From Amphibalanus amphitrite (lineage: Eukaryota > Arthropoda > Thecostraca > Balanomorpha > Balanidae): a stretch of DNA of 64,000 nucleotides. The position numbers and the translations under genes were made by a program. The notes under the pieces are model-generated. The model ran no database searches and was not told the origin of the DNA. It saw only the letters and a list, made by a program, of their open reading frames with translations. Of the stretch, positions 22,229 through 32,249 are shown piece by piece (within the stretch, counting starts at the first letter, position 1; every line of letters starts with the position of its first letter). The stretch covers positions 548,181 to 612,180 of the forward strand of contig NW_024881852.1 in assembly GCF_019059575.1 (NCBI RefSeq). The letters run 5' to 3'.

Positions 22229-22609
22229 ATGTGCATGTGTACCGGTACCCCAAGGTACTCATGGTACAGTGGCTATGGAATATCAAGTTTAAATGGTTGT
22301 GCAGTCCAGGCCTTCATTTATCTTCTCATCTTGATGTACATGATCAACTGGTTTATCAAGCCCAAGTGCTGCGGTGGCTGCAGAAGCTGCGCCGGTTCGT
22401 CAAGGTCCTTGGGCATGGCGCTGAGTCCCGGCTGTGGCGGGGCACGCCGTCTCCCTTCGGCGTGCCGCGGCCGTAGCGTGTCACCTTGCCGACGGCCCGG
22501 TCCGGCCCCGTTCCGATCGCACTCACGCGCCTCGCTCGGCTGCTACTCGGCGATGAGACCACGCTTGCGCCGCTGTGGCCGACTCTCCCGCACAACGTTT
22601 TATCCGTGA
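22229..22609 (+). CDS. Small single-pass membrane protein with basic tail (copy 1 of a tandem pair)
   Basis: A 126-residue intronless frame. The N-terminus is MCMC followed by a Tyr/Ser/Gly-rich stretch. Residues about 26-43 (AVQAFIYLLILMYMINWF) form one hydrophobic segment, followed at once by KPK, CCGGC and an Arg-rich, Cys-containing tail ending TTFYP. By the positive-inside rule the tail would be cytoplasmic, and the MCMC and CCGGC cysteines could be acylated. I do not recognise the family. Copy 2, 209 bp downstream on the same strand, shares the MCMC start, the hydrophobic segment, CCGGC, GMALSP, RSVS and the terminal TTFYP. That conservation across copies of different length argues for a real gene. 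The function is unknown. Confidence 0.6.
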   Translation: MCMCTGTPRYSWYSGYGISSLNGCAVQAFIYLLILMYMINWFIKPKCCGGCRSCAGSSRSLGMALSPGCGGARRLPSACRGRSVSPCRRPGPAPFRSHSRASLGCYSAMRPRLRRCGRLSRTTFYP

Positions 22610-22817
22610 ACATTATCCGCTGTCACAAGGCCAGTCTACTTACGCATTTCCATGGAGTGATGTATTTTTTACTTTGCGCAGACGTGCCGTCAACATCTGG
22701 TCACGTGGAGTACCTCTCTAGGTCTTTGTGAACACTTGAAATAGTCTTTAGCACGCTTAACATGGCGTCTAAATTTGGTGTCGAAGTATGCAGGCACACA
22801 GGTAAAAATATTGCAAA

Positions 22818-23306
22818 ATGTGCATGTGCAGCAACCATCCTGGTTATCCGCATCACAGCAGTTATAACTACAACATATCAAGTACCGCGTACAGTTGGAC
22901 TGTTTATGCCTTTGTCTACTTTCTTATCTTCATATACTCGCTCAATTGGCTTACCAAGAAACCCCGAGGTCTTCTTATCAAGACAGGATGCTGTGGTGGC
23001 TGTCAAAAGCGCGGTGGGTGCCGCGGTCTGACGGGCAAGTCCATTGTGCCGGCCGGGATGGCCCTGAGCCCCAACTGCTGGCGTGGTCAGCGGCTGGTCT
23101 GTCAGTCGCGCTCGTCTCGGAGCGTGTCACACTCGCCAGTCCGACGGCCTGCTAGCAGAGCGTCGTCCAGTCGCAGTCGTCAGTCCACTCCGCCATACCG
23201 TGCCCGGTCGCGCGGTTCGTTGGACCAACGCTGGCGCTCCCATCCCAGCGGCGATCCTTTCCGCTTCCACCGCAGTCGACTGGCACAGACGACGTTTTAC
23301 CCGTGA
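22818..23306 (+). CDS. Small single-pass membrane protein with RS-rich tail (copy 2 of a tandem pair)
   Basis: A 162-residue intronless frame starting MCMC, with a Tyr/His/Ser-rich segment, a hydrophobic span at residues about 27-45 (TVYAFVYFLIFIYSLNWL), KKPR, a CCGGC box, GMALSPNC and then a tail dense in Arg-Ser dipeptides, ending TTFYP. Compared with copy 1 the tail is about 35 residues longer and much richer in RS. RS-type tails on membrane proteins are known from the lamin B receptor, and Arg-rich tails also occur in sperm chromatin proteins. Neither link is shown here. Two other frames overlap this one but lack a partner in copy 1. Confidence 0.65.
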   Translation: MCMCSNHPGYPHHSSYNYNISSTAYSWTVYAFVYFLIFIYSLNWLTKKPRGLLIKTGCCGGCQKRGGCRGLTGKSIVPAGMALSPNCWRGQRLVCQSRSSRSVSHSPVRRPASRASSSRSRQSTPPYRARSRGSLDQRWRSHPSGDPFRFHRSRLAQTTFYP

Positions 23307-23553
23307 TGAATTTCCGGATCAGCCTCACCAAATGACCGAAATTTATATGGACATCTTTTCGCGAGCCTCAACTGTATGTTAATCAGCTGTTTGTCCTTGC
23401 ACTATCATTCTTTGAGGATGCGCGTGAAATATAAAATGTGTTCTATGCCTTGTCTGCCTTATTTTTATTGATTTCTAAGTGTAGGTCAGCGTTATTTCTT
23501 AAGCTTCAGGGGATTTTTACGCAACCATACCTGACGCTAGGGGCCCTTTCCTA

Positions 23554-24781
23554 TTAACCCGCGACCGCCTGGGGGGGGGGATCGGATCCGACCCCTCCCC
23601 CTCCATTTTTCTTGAATAATTTATGAACTGCTTACGCTATCGACTTGAAACTTGGCATACCTTCTCCCCCATCAATTTGACGTATCCTGTGCAATTTATA
23701 AAAATCCATTTTTTTAGATATATCGATTTTAGTGATGTAACTACATGGCGTTTTCAGTCAAAAAGTGGTAAATGTTTAAAAAATCGCCAAAAATAAGGGT
23801 TTAAAGCAAATTGCAAATTAAGGACATGGATAGACGCAGCTCAACGATTTCTTTAAAATGGCTATCTCGGTTTTTCCATAAAATGCTTTTTTTACCCCTA
23901 AAAATTCAAAAAACTATTTTTTGGAAAACAGCTAATAAAATCCAAAATTTTTTAAAAATTTCCAAAAAACCGGAATATATGTTATAGAGCTCTATTAGAA
24001 AATTAGATGTCCCAAATTTCATCTTTCTATCTTGATTTGTGACCCCCAAATTGTAAAAAATAGCTCCAACATGCATAGGGCATGGTGACGTCATACGCAT
24101 TTTCGTGAATTAGAAGCACTTCTGAACATCGCATGTGAAAACAAATGGCACCACTAGATTCCTGGGACAAAGCTCGTCTATAAAAATGCATTTTTATGTC
24201 AAAAATAAAAAGTTGAAAAATTGACCTTTTTTCTTAGCCCTCGTTTAGTAATGTATTGTATAAACGATTTTTTATGCTTTCAATGCACACTTATCACCAG
24301 CACAGTGACTTGGGGTCACATATAACCATTACCATCGGATTCGGCATGAAAAATAAGCCATAAAACATGTGTCGCACGCCCATGTAGCAGAAAGTGAAAA
24401 CCGTGACCTTTCGTGACCTGACCTGACCTTGACCCATACTTATTATGACCCCTATACGCACATGGTACCTACCTTCACTAGGTCTTTGAGGTCATTTTTG
24501 GTGAGTTTCGAGCAGCAGCTGTCGATTCCGCTGTCCGTAAGCCTAATCATGCAAAACCCCAGAATTTGACCTTTTACCTGACCTTGACCCGAAAGTTGAC
24601 CTCAATCTTAAAATCTTAAGAGTGCTTTGGGAAGGTCTCGTAGAGACCTTTCGAACACCCCCTCGCGGGGCTCGATGCGACCATTTGTTCTCGAGATAAC
24701 AGGGGGGGGGGGTCGGATCCATCCGCCCCCCCCCCCCAGGCTGTCGTGGGTACGCAAATAGCCCAGGCGGTGCCGGGTTAA
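23554..24781. mobile_element. Complete TTAA-type MITE, family F
   Basis: Bounded by TTAA at 23554-23557 and 24778-24781, with imperfect ends CCCGCGACCGCCTGGG and CCCAGGCGGTGCCGGG. A G-run/ATCGGATCCGA/C-run hairpin lies at the left and a G-run/TCGGATCCATCCG/C-run at the right. TGACGTCA is at about 24084. The interior is AT-rich with TGACCT repeats in the right half. Confidence 0.7.
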
Positions 24782-24878
24782 GTGTTGTTCTTAACATCCA
24801 ATTGGCGGCACTATGGGCATTGCTTTTTCAAATAGTAACACTGAAATACACCATAAAATTAGAACGTATGACGGTCTT

Positions 24879-25125
24879 GTATAGTCGACTGCAGAATGAT
24901 GTTCCACTTTTCACAGGCAAGTATTTGCCTGGTGTGGTAGGCTGTGCCGCATCACACGAGCTGAGTTCACAAATTATAACTTTTTCCCAATGCTCACAAT
25001 CGACACGCTTGATAAACAGGATAAACAGTCGACACAATCGACACGCGTGATAAACAGCACAACTTAGCGCTCCGGTCAACTGATAGCTTCTGAGGAGTGG
25101 AACATCATTCTGTAGTCGACTATAC
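24879..25125. mobile_element. Short palindromic MITE with GTATAGTCGACT ends
   Basis: The left arm GTATAGTCGACTGCAGAATG continues as ATGTTCCACTT. The right arm ending at 25125 is its near-perfect complement (GTAGTCGACTATAC at the tip). The centre has repeats of ATAAACAG and TCGACAC. It is about 247 bp long and noncoding. Confidence 0.5.
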
Positions 25126-25596
25126 CTAATGGGTAAATATTTCTTCCCCACCCTGTATGACGGCAGGCGAGCAACGATAGCGCGCGCCGCGCATGCCCCG
25201 TCTTCCCGATAAGGTGTCTTTGTTCTCCTCTGTCCAGTCCGGTTCCGGAATCAAGCAATGGAAGAAAGGCAATGCGACTTACAAATGTATCAGAATCCTG
25301 TAACAAGTAGGAGGCCCGTATCCAGATGTTAGGATGCCCTTGACCTTTGAATAAGTCATGAGCGGGTCCCGCGACATGTATTGGATCGGATGTAAAGTAG
25401 GCATGTTCTGGGGTGTCCGGGGGGGGGGGGTGCCTCCCAGGGTCCATAATGGATGACGACTCTTCTTTGCAGTCTTCAATCCTGGCGCTAGCGAACGTCA
25501 GAACGCTGTTTTCACGCTAGCTAACATTGGCATTTGAATGTCCGAAGTGTGACGTCAAAACTGCAGAAACGAAGACAACGGACGACAGGAATTGAG

Positions 25597-26380
25597 TGTT
25601 GTATTATGGTCCGACCCCCGCACGGCTGCTGGCCGCGCCTGCGCGCGCCCCTGCCGCCGCCACCGCTGGCCGCCCCGGCTTCGTGCCTGTGAGCGCCTCT
25701 GCCGCCGCCAGCTGACGGTGCGCGCGGAGCGGCATGACTGGCGCGGGCGACTAGGCGCGGCGCTCGCCATACTTGTTATCTTTTGGACACTCTTTCGGCC
25801 TGAACGTATCGCAGTATAATAAATCGCGTTTTCCATTGATTGTGTGCTCTTTCACTCGAAACGAACCAAAACATAACATGGCGCGGTCGGTTTTGTAATT
25901 ACGTGACTGAGCAGCTTACAGCGCGATGAAGAAAATTTTGATTCAAGAACTGACGGCGCTGCTGGAGAGGCAGACGGAGAGAGCCGCCGAGGCCGACAAG
26001 CGCCTGGAGCGTTTGGAGAGGCTGCTGTACAGAGAGCCCTCCGCCGGGACCGGGACGGGCACGACGGCCGGAGTGTCAGAGTCGGGGGCTGAGGGGGAGG
26101 TGTTGTGTTATGGTCCAACCCCCGCACGGCTGCTGGCCGCGCCTGCGCGCGCCCCTGCCGCCGCCACCGCTGGCCGCCCCGGCTACATGCCTGTGAGCGC
26201 CTCTGCCGCCGCCAGCTGACTGCGCGCCGAGCGGCAGAGCTGGCGCGGGCGACTAGGCGCGGCGCTCGCCATACTTGTTATCTTCTCGGACATTTTTTCG
26301 GCCTGAACGTATCGCAGTAAATAAATCGCGTTTCCCATTAATTGTGTGCTCTTTCACTTGAAACGAACCAAAACATAACA
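25597..26380 (+). mobile_element. Internally deleted LTR retrotransposon with both LTRs
   Basis: The 5' LTR (25597-25878) and 3' LTR (26101-26380) are about 280 bp each and very similar, begin TGTTGT and end ACA. The element is flanked by a perfect 5-bp target duplication, TTGAG (25592-25596 and 26381-26385). TGGCGCGGTCGG directly after the 5' LTR is a plausible primer-binding site. GAGGGGGAGG directly before the 3' LTR is a good polypurine tract. AATAAA occurs near each LTR end. Only about 220 bp of internal sequence remain, so polymerase functions are gone and the copy would depend on other elements. Confidence 0.85.
25926..26219 (+). pseudogene. gag N-terminal remnant of the deleted LTR element
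   Basis: The frame begins MKKILIQELTALLERQ and shows an amphipathic, Glu/Arg-rich helical start like the N-terminus of Gypsy-type gag. It then runs into a Gly/Thr-rich linker and the 3' LTR, where it stops. Only about 58 codons are internal sequence. Capsid, nucleocapsid and all enzymatic regions are deleted. Confidence 0.55.
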
Positions 26381-26385
26381 TTGAG

Positions 26386-27470
26386 AGGTTACGTCAGAGT
26401 GCACGCCTTAGGACAAGCAGTGTGCAGCATCAATTGGAGATGCGCGCTGGTCATCAGCAGTTCAGAGACGGCCAGAGACCAGCAACAGTTTAGAAATGAG
26501 AAACGAGCATCAGCAGGAAGGGATAAGTGACTGATAACGGAACAAACAAACCGCAGATGCCTGCATAAGAACATGTTAAAGGGACCCTCCCACCTTAACA
26601 TTAGATTTGAGTTGAGATAGCCAAAATGGGGTCCCTGGCTCACAATTACCGGTTTCGGCACTCACAACATCGAGAAATGCCTTAAATCGGAAATATTGAA
26701 TTTCAAAATTGCAGCATTTTGATTCAGAGGGGCTAATGCTTAGGAATACCCCTCTGAATGTGTGACGTCAGCGCAAATATCTAACGATTTTTAAATGTTT
26801 GACTAAAACGTTTTGTAGCACGCGGTGGTATATGCTATTTGCGCGCAACATCTGCCGCAAACGCCGCACTTCTAAAATAAAGTCGCTAGAAACAGCGGAG
26901 ATCCCAATAAAAGTAAACAAAAGTAAAAGTCTAATATCTTGAAAACCGGTGAATTTTTTTCGGTGAAATTTGGTAGATATTCGTTTTCGCTCTTTCTGAA
27001 CCGAGCGACATCACTTTCATGCCAATTCATAAACTTTTTTGAAGGTGGGAGGGTCCCTTTAACTATTCTTGACAGACCGGAGCAGTTCACAGACAGGTCG
27101 TGGGTTGGGACATCAGCAATGCAGGAATGACAACAGCGGACATAAGCCATTCAAAGAAGCATAAGTATCACGTGTCGCGACTAGCGTGTAGCAACATTGT
27201 ACTGAAGAACAACCTAGAGATACGTACGAGGTGAAATACCTAAACAGAATGTACATACCTATTCATACGTTAGCGGTCCCAGTCCATAGTTACACGTAAT
27301 CGGTAAAAAACCAACAACTGAGACTACCCCCAGGGATCCTATGTTTATCCATCGGGGATTCAGAATCAGCGTCTGACATCAGCAGCATGGTGAATCCCCG
27401 TCGTCACCCACAAAGCGCCCACTGTGGCTTTGTTATTCCTGGGGGGAGGTCCAGGGATCCCCGCGCTGAC
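26386..27470. other. Unassigned sequence upstream of the atlastin-like first exon
   Basis: A near-palindromic stretch lies around 26580-27060. The left edge AAAGGGACCCTCCCACCTT (about 26577) is complemented by AAGGTGGGAGGGTCCCTTT (about 27042-27060). This suggests a MITE of about 480 bp with 19-bp inverted ends. TGACGTCA occurs at about 26763. No coding region is evident. Confidence 0.45.
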
Positions 27471-27474
27471 TCAC

Positions 27475-27597
27475 GTCTGGCGCGATAGTCGCGTCTGGCG
27501 TCGGCCGACTGCCGGCCGCGAGCACCGCCCGCACTTCACGCCGGGACATCCGACCGAGAGGAGCGACGGCGGTTCTGACGCACCGGTGCACTGCAGG
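27475..27597 (+). promoter_or_regulatory. CpG-rich presumed 5' region of the atlastin-like gene
   Basis: GC-rich sequence with many CpG dinucleotides runs directly up to the ATG at 27598, in contrast to AT-rich flanks. It is consistent with a promoter or 5' UTR. No TATA box is seen at a suitable distance. The assignment depends on the first-exon call. Confidence 0.35.
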
Positions 27598-27642
27598 ATG
27601 GCGCAGCACGGCGGTACACCGCCCGATAACGCTACGGTGCAG
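27598..27642 (+). CDS. Probable first coding exon of the atlastin/GBP-like GTPase
   Basis: ATG in good context (GCAGGATGG) starts 15 codons, MAQHGGTPPDNATVQ, ending exactly on a CAG|GTGAGC donor in phase 0. The large atlastin-like exon at 36079 begins after an acceptor in phase 0 and lacks its own plausible start. This is the only nearby upstream candidate I see with a start codon, a matching phase and a CpG-rich 5' flank. The gene would then encode 641 residues with one 8.4-kb intron. The link is inferred from splice phases, not observed. Confidence 0.5.
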
Positions 27643-27708
27643 GTGAGCAGGAGGGCACTGCGGGCACAGACATGTGAATAGTGCGCCAGGGCTGAAAGCG
27701 AAGCATTG

Positions 27709-28815
27709 GCCCTGTTTCACGGCACGCTACAGGGGCTACTAGTGCTACTAGCGCTTTCGGGTTCCATCGAAACATAAGCAAACTTCCCTGTGAGCGTCCC
27801 AGTGTCCCACCCAGTTAACCCTCGCCCATGTAGGGGGGGGGTTGGTGCAACCCCCCCCTGAGGTTTTTCGGAAATAGTGTAAAAACGGCGGCGCGCAGCG
27901 CCGCCAAATTTTGGGTACCTTATGGGGCAAGCCTTGCGCATCTTTTGATAAAAAAAATTTGACCGGGTCATGTCAGGTCACGGAGTTATGACGTCACAAA
28001 GGGAACAGCCTCCGGCCGGATTTTCACAAACTGAGTGCCAACGCCCGAGGTTTCCTGCCGGTGGTACGGACATCGGTTGATGGATCGTGATGAAACTTCC
28101 CATGCATGTTGGGGCAAGTATTGGCTATCATATGGTATAAGAAACTTGACCGGGTTAGGTCAGGTCACGGAGCTATGACGTCACAAGAGGAACAGCGTCT
28201 GGTACTATTTTTGAAAAGCGCCCGAACCACTATTTTGCTAATTCTTGTCAGCTCAATGGGAATATGCAGCAATATTAGCTTCTATAGGGAGCAAATGGAC
28301 CTCCCAAATCCAAAAATACAATCAGATTTCAAAAATTTAAATTTTGATTTTTCGAATTTCTGCCGCCGACTGTGACCTTGCCGACTTCCGGCGCTCCCAA
28401 CGCGCCATTTTTAGAGCTAGGGAAACGAAATACATACCAAACGATAGAGAATTGATCAAGGAACACGATAGTGAAGGTTTCAAGTCGATATCTCCCACCG
28501 TTTTGCCGCAATCGCCGCGGAAAGTTGAAAAAAAGTCTATTTTTCCGAAAATTTGACCTTTGACCGGTCAAAAGTAGGTCAAATGTTGACCCAGGACCAA
28601 AAAATATACCACCAATCGCGAGATCTCGGCGAGAGCAATCCGTTGGTCTTTTCCGCTAAGCTCTACGACGCTCCGTTTTCAAACGCCAAGGGGGGGGTCG
28701 CACCAACCCCCCCCCCTGCATGGGCGAAGGTGGCAGATCGCCGTTTACGGGCGAGGGTTTGTTTCCATAGCAGTCGAAAGCGCAAGCACCTATGCGCTGG
28801 TAGCGTGCCGTAGAA
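27709..28815. mobile_element. Outer inverted-repeat element containing a TTAA-type MITE
   Basis: CACGGCACGCTAC near 27717 and the complement GTAGCGTGCCGTAG near 28799, together with flanking GCGCTTTCG/CGAAAGCGC and ATGGAAAC-type blocks, form arms of about 80 bp. A TTAA-type MITE lies between them (TTAA at 27815-27818). Its ends are CCCTCGCCCATG on the left and GGGCGAGGG at about 28749-28757, where the right TTAA is degraded to TTTG. G-run/C-run hairpins sit inside both ends and two TGACGTCA octamers lie at about 27990 and 28178. Confidence 0.5.
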
Positions 28816-30781
28816 GAGGGCATGTGTGGCGAGGGGTTACGATTTACATCGGTGTGTGACATTCCAGCTCCAAGGTTATACAAATATAAGTGCGATGCCT
28901 ATCAAACGAAGTCTGATAAGTTCTGGCACAGAAGTTCAATCATTCATAAAGACCAGGGCCCTATTTCACGGCACACTAGGTACGGGAGAGCGGGGTCACA
29001 CGGGCCACGGGGCAATTGTAATAGTGTTTATAATTCATAAACTCACCAATAGAATGAGCTGATGGCAACACCGAAAATGAGCAGTTCTCTAGGCCTAGGT
29101 ACTGCCTTCCCAACGGAGTTTGAAGCGAAAGTGCGGGTTATGTCGATGGCTGTGCATAGCTATGTGTTTTTCAGAGCATTTTGTATTTTTTTATATCGTT
29201 ATGTTTGATTAGCTCATTCCCACAATTGAAAAGCTTCAGACTTTGTGCAAGCGTTAGCAAGCTTGTCCGTAAATTGAAAGCATTAGATGTAACGGAAGTT
29301 GGCACAGATTCAGCACAGATTCAGCACAGCACAGATTCGGTAGGGGAAAAAGGCCCCGGTAGAGGGAAACCTTTATGACCCGTTTTCCCCTAGAAATGAC
29401 GTCACAAAGAGGTAAAAATGGGTATCAATCGAAAGCTCTCGTTTACCCAGACACAGTCCTGCAGGAAAATTCCACTTTTTCCCCATAGGAAAGTTTTTAC
29501 GGGAAAATCAAAATTTCGGGTCAATGGGGGGGTCCCCCCCGATTTCGTTCAAAATCGGCACACAGGTGCCCCACCACCAGCCGAGAAACTTTCCCCAAAA
29601 CGGTCCCCGTTGCATTGACGTTTAAGGCCCTTAAAGCCCCGTAAACTCGTAAAAAATCCGTAAATTCGCCCTTGTACGGCCAAAAACGGGGCGCTAGGGT
29701 AAAAATGGGTATCAATCGAAAGCTCTCGTTTACCCAGACACCGTCCTGCAGGAAAATTTCACTTTTTCCCCATAGGAAAGTTTTTACGGGAAAATCAAAA
29801 TTTCGGGTCAATGGGGGGTCCCCCCCGATTTCGTTCAAAATCGGCACACAGGTGCCCCACCACCAGCCGAGAAACTTTCCCCAAAACGGTCCCCGTTGCA
29901 TTGACGTTTAAGGCCCGTAAAGCCCCCTAGACTCGTAAAATATCCGTAAAATCGCCTTTGTACGGACAAAAAAGTGGTGCTATGGTAAAAATGGGTATCA
30001 ATCGAAAGCTCTCGTTTACCCAGACACAGTCCTGCAGGAAAATTCCACTTTTTTCCCATAGGAAAGTTTTTACGGGAAAATCAAAATTTTGGGTCAATGG
30101 GGGGTCCCCCCCGATTTCGTTCAAAATCGGCACACAGGTGCCCCACCACCAGCCGAGAAACTTTCCCCAAAACGGTCCCCGTTGCATTGACGTTTAAGGC
30201 CCTTAAAGCCCCGTAAACTCGTAAAAAATCCGTAAATTCGCCCTTGTACGGCCAAAAACGGGGCGCTAGGGTAAAAATGGGTATCAATCGAAAGCTCTCG
30301 TTTACCCAGACACAGTCCTGCAGGAAAATTTCACTTTTTCCCCATAGGAAAGTTTTTACGGGAAAATCAAAATTTCGGGTCAATGGGGGGTCCCCCCCGA
30401 TTTCGTTCAAAATCGGCACACAGGTGCCCCACCACCAGCCGAGAAACTTTCCCCAAAACGGTCCCCGTTGCATTGACGTTTAAGGCCCGTAAAGCCCCCT
30501 AGACTCGTAAAATATCCGTAAAATCGCCTTTGTACGGACAAAAAAGTGGTGCTATGGTAAAAATGGGTATCAATCGAAAGCTCTCGTTTACCCAGACACA
30601 GTCCTGCAGGAAAATTCCACTTTTTTCCCATAGGAAAGTTTTTACGGGAAAATCAAAATTTTGGGTCAATGGGGGGGTCCCCCCGATTTCGTTCAAAATC
30701 AGCACACAGGTGCCCCACCACCAGCCGAGAAACTTTCCCAAAAACGGTCCCCGTTGCATTGACGTTTAAGGCCCTTAAAGC

Positions 30782-31082
30782 CAGGGCTGCGGAGTCGATG
30801 GATTTTCGGCGACTCCGACTCCGACTCCGACTCCGGCTTTCAAAAACCAGCTCCGACTCCGACTCCGACTCCGGGCAGAATTGTCGACTCCGACCGACTC
30901 CAACTCCCGACTCCGACTCCGCAGACCTAGCAGGGCTGCGGAGTCGACAGATTTTCGGTGACTCCGACTCCGACTCCGGCTCGGGTTTCTAAAATCGACT
31001 CCGACTCCGACTCCGACTCCGGTCACAACTGTCGACTCCGACCGACTCCGACTCCGACTCCGACTCCGACTCCGCAGCCCTG
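30782..31082. mobile_element. hAT-like MITE nested in the foldback arm (copy 1)
   Basis: A 301-bp element beginning CAGGGCTGCGGAGTCG and ending with the complement CTCCGCAGCCCTG. It is flanked by a perfect 8-bp duplication, CTTAAAGC (30774-30781 and 31083-31090), the hAT hallmark. Between the ends are arrays of GACTCC. No coding capacity. Confidence 0.85.
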
Positions 31083-31948
31083 CTTAAAGCCCCGTAAACT
31101 CGTAAAAAATCCGTAAATTCGCCCTTGTACGGCCAAAAATGGGGCGCTAGGGTAAAAATGGGTATCAATCGAAAGCTCTCGTTTACCCAGACACAGTCCT
31201 GCAGGAAAATTTCACTTTTTCCCCATAGGAAAGTTTTTACGGGAAAATCAAAATTTTGGGTCAATGGGGGGTCCCCCCCGATTTCGTTCAAAATCGGCAC
31301 ACAGGTGCCCCACCACCAGCCGAGAAACTTTCCCCAAAACGGTCCCCGTTGCATTGACGTTTAAGGCCCTTAAAGCCCCGTAAACTCGTAAAAAATCCGT
31401 AAATTCGCCCTTGTACGGCCAAAAACGGGGCGCTAGGGTAAAAATGGGTATCAATCAAAAGCTCTCGTTTACCCAGACACAGTCCTGCAGGAAAATTTCA
31501 CTTTTTCCCCATAGGAAAGTTTTTACGGGAAAATCAAAATTTCGGGTCAATGGGGGGTCCCCCCCGATTTCGTTCAAAATCGGCACACAGGTGCCCCACC
31601 ACCAGCCGAGAAACTTTCCCCAAAACGGTCCCCGTTGCATTGACGTTTAAGGCCCGTAAAGCCCCCTAGACTCGTAAAATATCCGTAAAATCGCCTTTGT
31701 ACGGACAAAAAAGTGGTGCTATGGTAAAAATGGGTATCAATCGAAAGCTCTCGTTTACCCAGACACAGTCCTGCAGGAAAATTCCACTTTTTTCCCATAG
31801 GAAAGTTTTTACGGGAAAATCAAAATTTTGGGTCAATGGGGGGGTCCCCCCGATTTCGTTCAAAATCAGCACACAGGTGCCCCACCACCAGCCGAGAAAC
31901 TTTCCCAAAAACGGTCCCCGTTGCATTGACGTTTAAGGCCCTTAAAGC

Positions 31949-32249
31949 CAGGGCTGCGGAGTCGATGGATTTTCGGCGACTCCGACTCCGACTCCGACTC
32001 CGGCTTTCAAAAACCAGCTCCGACTCCGACTCCGACTCCGGGCAGAATTGTCGACTCCGACCGACTCCAACTCCCGACTCCGACTCCGCAGACCTAGCAG
32101 GGCTGCGGAGTCGACAGATTTTCGGTGACTCCGACTCCGACTCCGGCTCGGGTTTCTAAAATCGACTCCGACTCCGACTCCGACTCCGGTCACAACTGTC
32201 GACTCCGACCGACTCCGACTCCGACTCCGACTCCGACTCCGCAGCCCTG
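31949..32249. mobile_element. hAT-like MITE nested in the foldback arm (copy 2, duplicated with its host)
   Basis: Apparently identical to the copy 1167 bp upstream, with the same CTTAAAGC duplications (31941-31948 and 32250-32257) and the same flanking repeat units. It therefore arose by duplication of a 1167-bp block of the array after a single hAT insertion, not by a second insertion. Confidence 0.85.

Noticed and set aside
30782-32249. CRISPR-like array from regularly spaced GACTCC repeats
   Set aside because: The repeats are tandem hexamers inside hAT-like MITEs with 8-bp target duplications. There are no spacers and the genome is eukaryotic.
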